From Candidatus Bathyarchaeota archaeon (GTDB lineage Archaea > Thermoproteota > Bathyarchaeia > 40CM-2-53-6 > RBG-13-38-9): 9,778 nt of DNA. Each line of letters begins with the position of its first letter. Positions within the stretch are counted from its first letter, which is position 1. Shown piece by piece: positions 6,845 to 9,778 of this stretch. A program made the position numbers and the translations under genes. Location of the stretch: the NCBI GenBank assembly GCA_030671315.1, contig DAOUZW010000030.1:1-9778 (forward strand), given 5' to 3'. The notes under the pieces were generated by a model. That model was given only the letters and a program-made list of their open reading frames with translations. It was not told the origin of the DNA and did not search any database.

Positions 6845-7309
6845 CTATATCAAATTTGATGATTTCTTAGCATAATCATCTCTTTTACTCTCTACAATTC
6901 CAGCGCTATCCTGATAAGCTCCGTCGTAAGGTTTCTCAACCCCTGAAGCCATTCGAATCAGTGATAATTGTAGAAAGGATTCTCCACGATTTATTCTGAG
7001 ATTAGCTTTACTGGTATTCAGCAAGGCAATTGTTAATTGCCCTTTAAAGCCCGGGTCCACAAGAGCTAAACTGGCAAAGAGTCCTTCCCTAGCGAATGAG
7101 GATCTGATATGTAGAATGCCCAGCACCTTTGGAGATAACTTAACTTTTTCGTGTGTAGCTACGAGCCTATGTTCACCAGGTTTTAATGTAATGTCTTCTG
7201 CTGATCCGAGGTCGTATCCAGCTGGAGTCAAATGTGATTCTTCAAAAGGAGTGATTTCTATTTCTCCATGTTCTATGAGTCTTTTGATTAGGACATCAGA
7301 CAAGGCCAC
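6845..7309 (-). CDS. dut: dUTPase of the archaeal Dcd/dUTPase family
   Basis: 154 residues. Hydrolyses dUTP to dUMP and pyrophosphate, keeping uracil out of DNA and supplying dTMP synthesis. Conserved blocks are TPAGYDLGSAEDI (motif 1, 28-40), IRSSFAREGL (motif 2, 68-77), LVDPGFKGQLTIALLN (motif 3, about 83-98), FLQLSLIRM (112-120) and PYDGAYQDSAG near the end. Length and the motif order match Pyrococcus-type dUTPases as I recall them. The glutamate that dCTP deaminases and bifunctional DCD-DUT enzymes need after motif 3 is Ala95 here, which argues for a dUTPase and against a deaminase. The glycine-rich motif 5 of classical trimeric dUTPases is absent, as in this archaeal group. Start is GTG at 7309 with GGTG eight bases upstream; TTG at 7303 is possible. 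First gene before the gfcR-like regulator. Confidence 0.85.
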   Translation of the reverse strand: MALSDVLIKRLIEHGEIEITPFEESHLTPAGYDLGSAEDITLKPGEHRLVATHEKVKLSPKVLGILHIRSSFAREGLFASLALVDPGFKGQLTIALLNTSKANLRINRGESFLQLSLIRMASGVEKPYDGAYQDSAGIVESKRDDYAKKSSNLI

Positions 7310-7518
7310 TGATCTTACACCAGAAAACTTAGTAGAGGCAGATATGATTCCTTAAGTCTTTCGTGTAAAATCAAAGATTAAATCAGTAGATCTATTAGCC
7401 ATGCAAATTTTGTCTCAATACAAACTAAACCTATTGAGATAACAATCTATTATTGGAAGAAATATATCATATCTTTAATCTAATTGAGATGAAATGGTTG
7501 ATGAGTGGCTAGTCAAGT

Positions 7519-7612
7519 GGGCCCGTAGTCTAGTCAGGATTAAGATGCTGGCCTTCGATCAATCGAGGATGATAGCCGGAGATCGTGGGTTCGAATCCCA
7601 CCGGGCCCGCCA
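7519..7612 (+). tRNA. tRNA-Arg (UCG), intron-containing, CCA encoded
   Basis: Cloverleaf built by hand. Acceptor GGGCCCG (7519-7525) pairs with CGGGCCC (7602-7608), discriminator G7609, and CCA 7610-7612 is encoded. D-stem GTCT/AGAT (7528-7531/7543-7546) encloses a loop carrying GG. Anticodon stem CTGGC/GCCGG is 7548-7552/7575-7579. T-arm GTGGG-TTCGAAT-CCCAC is 7585-7601. The anticodon loop region is 22 bases, seven plus a 15-base insert. Removing 7559-7573 leaves C-T-T-C-G-A-A, anticodon TCG. Other splits give stop-like or serine anticodons that do not fit the body. The gene stands alone; a TATA-like AATATATCA lies at 7461-7469. It should read CGA, and by wobble possibly other CGN codons. 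Confidence 0.93.
7559..7573 (+). other. 15-base tRNA intron at position 37/38
   Basis: Inferred intron between A37 (7558) and A38 (7574). In a standard bulge-helix-bulge, 7553-7556 (CTTC) would pair with 7568-7571 (GATG): three pairs form (C-G, T-A, C-G) and one T-T mismatch remains. Bulges G-A-T and A-T-A are each three bases. The outer intron helix is almost absent, so this is a relaxed motif. A competing hairpin CTTCGA/TCGAGG (7553-7558/7563-7568) could also form. Confidence 0.75.
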
Positions 7613-7722
7613 ATTAATCTGTAAAAATTGTTTAATATACGAAATTAATGAATGAAATTGGATTAATTGGTTATAACAATTTTATTGTAATTATATCAAA
7701 CTATTATCATGAAATTATTCAT

Positions 7723-7881
7723 TTAAACAGTTATTAATTGAGATTTCTTTGATTTGTATTCTACTTTGAAAAGTGTATTATTGCATTTAGGACAAGGATT
7801 ATCTCTAGTACAAAAATCTATTATCTCACCACAATTTGAGCATTTGCATATTGCAGTAAACTCATTTTCGATATTTTGCAA
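7723..7881 (-). CDS. Small zinc-ribbon protein
   Basis: 52 residues, found by reading the minus strand. It has six cysteines: Cys12, Cys14, Cys17 and Cys24, then Cys30 and Cys33. The pairs C-S-N-C-G and C-P-K-C make a zinc ribbon (knuckles at 14-17 and 30-33). The tail is short and lysine-rich. The start is well supported: TTG at 7881 with GAGG (7892-7889) seven bases upstream, right after an in-frame TGA. Function is unknown. The size and CxxCG...CPxC layout recall RNA polymerase subunit P (Rpb12), but the usual CG-x-R after the second knuckle is missing, so I do not assign it. It may bind nucleic acid or protein. Divergent from another small zinc-finger gene at 7936-8100; the tRNA lies downstream. 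Confidence 0.72.
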   Translation of the reverse strand: MQNIENEFTAICKCSNCGEIIDFCTRDNPCPKCNNTLFKVEYKSKKSQLITV

Positions 7882-7935
7882 AATATTTCCTCATTATACG
7901 TATTTACTTTTTGGATATTATATTAAGATAAATAG

Positions 7936-8100
7936 GTGAAGAATCTATATTATTCTTTCAGAGATATTTTGCCAATCTGTTCGAAATGTCGCAAATCCAT
8001 AGCGCAAAGAAAAATTAGGCGCCATAAAAGCCGATGTGGAAAAAAGAGAAGGGTAAAAAAAGTGATAACTGAAGATAATGTTGTTCCGGCTGCTTTATAA
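7936..8100 (+). CDS. Small C2HC-type zinc-finger protein
   Basis: 54 residues from GTG at 7936, or 43 from TTG at 7969, which gives the natural-looking N-terminus MPICSKC. The TTG has a weak GAG five bases upstream; the GTG has no separate ribosome binding site, so the shorter form is quite possible. The core is C-S-K-C (Cys15, Cys18), then His30 and Cys34 within RRHKSRCGKKRR. Spacing C-x2-C-x11-H-x3-C matches small C2HC zinc fingers. It is very basic (Arg/Lys-rich from residue 19 to 42), as expected for a DNA- or RNA-binding protein, and has an acidic-hydrophobic tail (TEDNVVPAAL). The gene ends with TAA, 40 bases before the convergent URO-D gene. Function unknown. Confidence 0.62.
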   Translation: MKNLYYSFRDILPICSKCRKSIAQRKIRRHKSRCGKKRRVKKVITEDNVVPAAL

Positions 8101-8140
8101 ATTGTAGAATTATGATTTAACCCAAATATTTTTTCTGTCT

Positions 8141-9259
8141 TTAAACATATTTACCATGTTTTCTTGCTTCGTCAACCATTATTTGGATATTCTCTGTTTT
8201 CACATTGCTATGAAGCGAATTACTGTCTGAAAGTATGAATCCTCCACCTTCGGCAGCTGCGCTTATGCAACGTCTTACATCCTGTCTAACCTCCAACTCA
8301 GAACCATAGGGTAAAACATGTACACAATCAACATTTCCTCTTAGAAAGATCTTATTGCCGTATTGCTGTTTTACTTGAGCAAGATCCATCACACTGGGCT
8401 CAATAGGATGTAATCCATCGATTCCCAAATCTATTAGATCATTCATTATAGGTGAAAGATTTCCATCAGAATGTTTCATAACAGGGATTTTATGGGAATC
8501 ACATTCTTGAATGAATTTCTCTATGTATGGAAAGAAAAACTCTTTTAGAATTTTTGGAGAAAATATTGGTCCTTTAGAGTCTGCTAAATCGTCTCCTTCA
8601 ACTATTATGTCCACTCCTTCTTCGATAAATCTTTTAACTATTTTTATCTGGTAATTGAATACTTTTTCAATTAGACTTTTTGCAAATCTTGGTTCTCTAT
8701 AAAGGTCAATAACAAGTTTATCTATTCCCCCCCTCATCTCAAAAGGAGCTGTAACTACTGAGTGGCACATTGCAACAACTGGATATTCATTATTAGCTTG
8801 CTTTATTGTCTCTTCGACCATATCGAAATTTATTTCTTCTGGATTTGGAAATTCAAAATTATCTAAATCCTCTGGAGATTTTATTTTTCCATCTACCCAA
8901 TATGTAGTCTTGACATCTTTCTTTATTCTGTAAATTTTTCCCAAATGATCAGCATAGCTGTTTTCGTCAATAAATTGAGGTTTAAAACCCTCTGGATATA
9001 GATGCCAATCATTTACCATCAAAGAATCGAAGTCAAATTTCATAGAAGCTTCATTAATTAACCTTTGATTATGTTTTATAATGTGGTTCATATCTAAATT
9101 ATCATTATACTTTTTTGAAAGAAATAATGAAGTGGTCATAGGAGTTTTTTCAAGTATTGTCTGAGCATGAATTAGATCTAAGTTAGTTCCATCCACAGGA
9201 ACCATGTCTGGTATCTCTAAGTGAACAGCTTTGAGGTATCGTTCTTTGTGTGTAAGCAA
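8141..9259 (-). CDS. Uroporphyrinogen decarboxylase-family protein, probably methyltransferase-like
   Basis: 372 residues covering the whole URO-D barrel. Visible blocks are TAPFEMRGGIDKL (about 170-182), EGVDIIVEGDDLADSKGPIFSP (214-235), MKHSDGNLSPI (261-271, His263, Asp265), HPIEPSV (284-290), LRGNVDC (306-312) and GGFILSDSNSLHSNVK (339-354). In this family, true decarboxylases make coproporphyrinogen III, while many archaeal members move methyl groups between corrinoid proteins and a thiol or other acceptor using a zinc site. The H-x-D-G-N block with NVDC and the GG(F/Y)ILS-SNS-H ending is typical of the non-decarboxylase branch, so a corrinoid-linked methyltransferase role is favoured. 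No corrinoid protein gene is nearby to fix the substrate. Start is TTG at 9259 with an ideal GGTGA (9271-9267) seven bases upstream. Confidence 0.85.
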   Translation of the reverse strand: MLTHKERYLKAVHLEIPDMVPVDGTNLDLIHAQTILEKTPMTTSLFLSKKYNDNLDMNHIIKHNQRLINEASMKFDFDSLMVNDWHLYPEGFKPQFIDENSYADHLGKIYRIKKDVKTTYWVDGKIKSPEDLDNFEFPNPEEINFDMVEETIKQANNEYPVVAMCHSVVTAPFEMRGGIDKLVIDLYREPRFAKSLIEKVFNYQIKIVKRFIEEGVDIIVEGDDLADSKGPIFSPKILKEFFFPYIEKFIQECDSHKIPVMKHSDGNLSPIMNDLIDLGIDGLHPIEPSVMDLAQVKQQYGNKIFLRGNVDCVHVLPYGSELEVRQDVRRCISAAAEGGGFILSDSNSLHSNVKTENIQIMVDEARKHGKYV

Positions 9260-9287
9260 TAGTAAATCACCGGTACGGCCTATGAAT

Positions 9288-9296
9288 CTTTAAAAA
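9288..9296 (-). promoter_or_regulatory. TATA box of the URO-D family gene
   Basis: Reverse-strand TTTTTAAAG about 30 bases upstream of the TTG start. The expected transcription start is near 9268-9272, so the leader would be very short and would begin at about the GGTGA ribosome binding site. Confidence 0.45.
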
Positions 9297-9543
9297 TAAT
9301 ATTCAAAAACTTTTCGAGGAATTTAACTTTTTTAGAAAAAGAACATTTAATTAATTTTGCCCACCAGTATGCCACATCTATGGTTCAAAAAGACATGAAT
9401 CCTTATATTGGAATTGTCAGCTATTTTTCAAACTGATGAATAGTAAATCTTTACAGCTCATTCACTCCTGAATATAACATCATGAAACAAGATAAAAATT
9501 TCAGTCGAATTGGAATAATATTCTCTGAGAAGGTTTAGAGAAA

Positions 9544-9714
9544 GTGATCAGAAGAGACAAAAAAAATGTAATATATCTATCCGAATCAACGCTCAAGTGG
9601 GTAGACCGTCTGATCAGACTTACAGCATTATATCAGAACAGACAAGATTTCGTATTGGCTGCTGTGCAAGAAAAAATTGTAAATTTACCTATGAAAAGTT
9701 TTCATCCTAGTTAG
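9544..9714 (+). CDS. Small ribbon-helix-helix (CopG/Arc-like) protein
   Basis: 56 residues from GTG at 9544, after an in-frame TGA six codons upstream. The pattern is that of a ribbon-helix-helix DNA-binding domain. A basic strand KKNVIYLS (6-13) is followed by helix A, ESTLKWVDRLIRLT (14-27). The turn ALYQNRQDF resembles the usual G-x-Y-x-N-R-S-E-x turn, and helix B runs DFVLAAVQEKIV (35-46). Such proteins dimerise and bind operators through the strand, often as antitoxins or autoregulators. No toxin gene is visible before the window ends, so the partner is unknown. Ribosome binding site is weak (AGAG just upstream). The 9715-9778 tail is AT-rich and shows nothing I can name. Confidence 0.6.
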   Translation: MIRRDKKNVIYLSESTLKWVDRLIRLTALYQNRQDFVLAAVQEKIVNLPMKSFHPS

Positions 9715-9778
9715 AATAATTTCATCATATCTTTTTATTTATCAGGATAAAACTTTCATAATACTTTATTAGAAAAAT

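Noticed and set aside
6845..7309. Loss of the catalytic Glu (Ala95) suggesting a dead dCTP deaminase
   Set aside because: The archaeal dUTPase group it resembles also lacks this Glu, so the substitution points to a dUTPase and not to inactivation.
7352..7402. 16-codon ORF (ATG at 7402) upstream of and in frame with dut
   Set aside because: No ribosome binding site, and the dut start fits the family N-terminus; the sequence between its TAA and dut has no domain features.
7481..7744. Direct repeat TAATTGAGAT at 7481-7490 and 7735-7744 flanking the tRNA, like an attachment-site duplication
   Set aside because: Only ten AT-rich bases, no overlap with the tRNA 3' end and no integrase nearby; chance is the simpler explanation.
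9380..9436. 18-codon plus-strand ORF in the gap before the ribbon-helix-helix gene
   Set aside because: No ribosome binding site, no recognisable motif, and a length expected by chance.

Overview
The window is from an AT-rich archaeon (about 35% G+C by eye). The archaeal signs are a tRNA gene with an intron at the canonical 37/38 position, a tRNA-splicing endonuclease subunit, a GfcR-type helix-turn-helix/phosphoribosyltransferase regulator, an archaeal-type dUTPase, TATA-box promoters and ribosome binding sites of the GGTGAT type. The endonuclease copy lacks catalytic residues, as in heterotetrameric enzymes best known from TACK-group lineages. With the corrinoid-type methyltransferase-like gene and the flavodiiron protein, this suggests an anaerobic TACK-like archaeon, for instance Bathyarchaeia-like. 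The lineage is inference.

Layout. 1-535: 5' part of a flavodiiron protein gene (minus, running off the window), with a possible 18-codon leader ORF. 536-1921: metal-dependent amidohydrolase (minus). 1996-2951: DUF302 gene (minus) and a CPYC thioredoxin (plus), divergent around a perfect 10-bp inverted repeat that abuts both TATA-like elements. 3023-4881: endA-hisS operon (minus) with a 4-base GTGA overlap. 5003-6046: mtnA (plus), divergent from endA. 6054-7309: dut and gfcR-like regulator (minus). 7519-7612: tRNA-Arg(UCG) with a 15-base intron (plus). 7723-8100: two very small divergent zinc-finger proteins. 8141-9259: URO-D-family protein, probably methyltransferase-like (minus). 9544-9714: small ribbon-helix-helix protein (plus). 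No stretch above 300 bases lacks a gene. The longest, 9260-9543, holds the URO-D promoter and ribosome binding site and nothing else I can name.

How genes fit together. The endonuclease subunit and hisS are a tRNA maturation/charging operon, and the same window holds an intron-containing tRNA with an imperfect splice motif of the kind heteromeric enzymes accept. dut and the PRPP-fold regulator belong to nucleotide metabolism, and mtnA to methionine/methylthioribose salvage. The flavodiiron protein, thioredoxin and DUF302 protein fit redox or oxygen defence in an anaerobe.

The most unusual genome-level trait is start-codon use: only two of about twelve genes start with ATG and most start with TTG. 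There is no CRISPR array, insertion sequence or prophage. The most interesting items are the catalytically degenerate EndA with the relaxed-BHB tRNA intron, the mirrored DUF302/thioredoxin promoters, and three small DNA- or RNA-binding-like ORFs that gene callers may miss.
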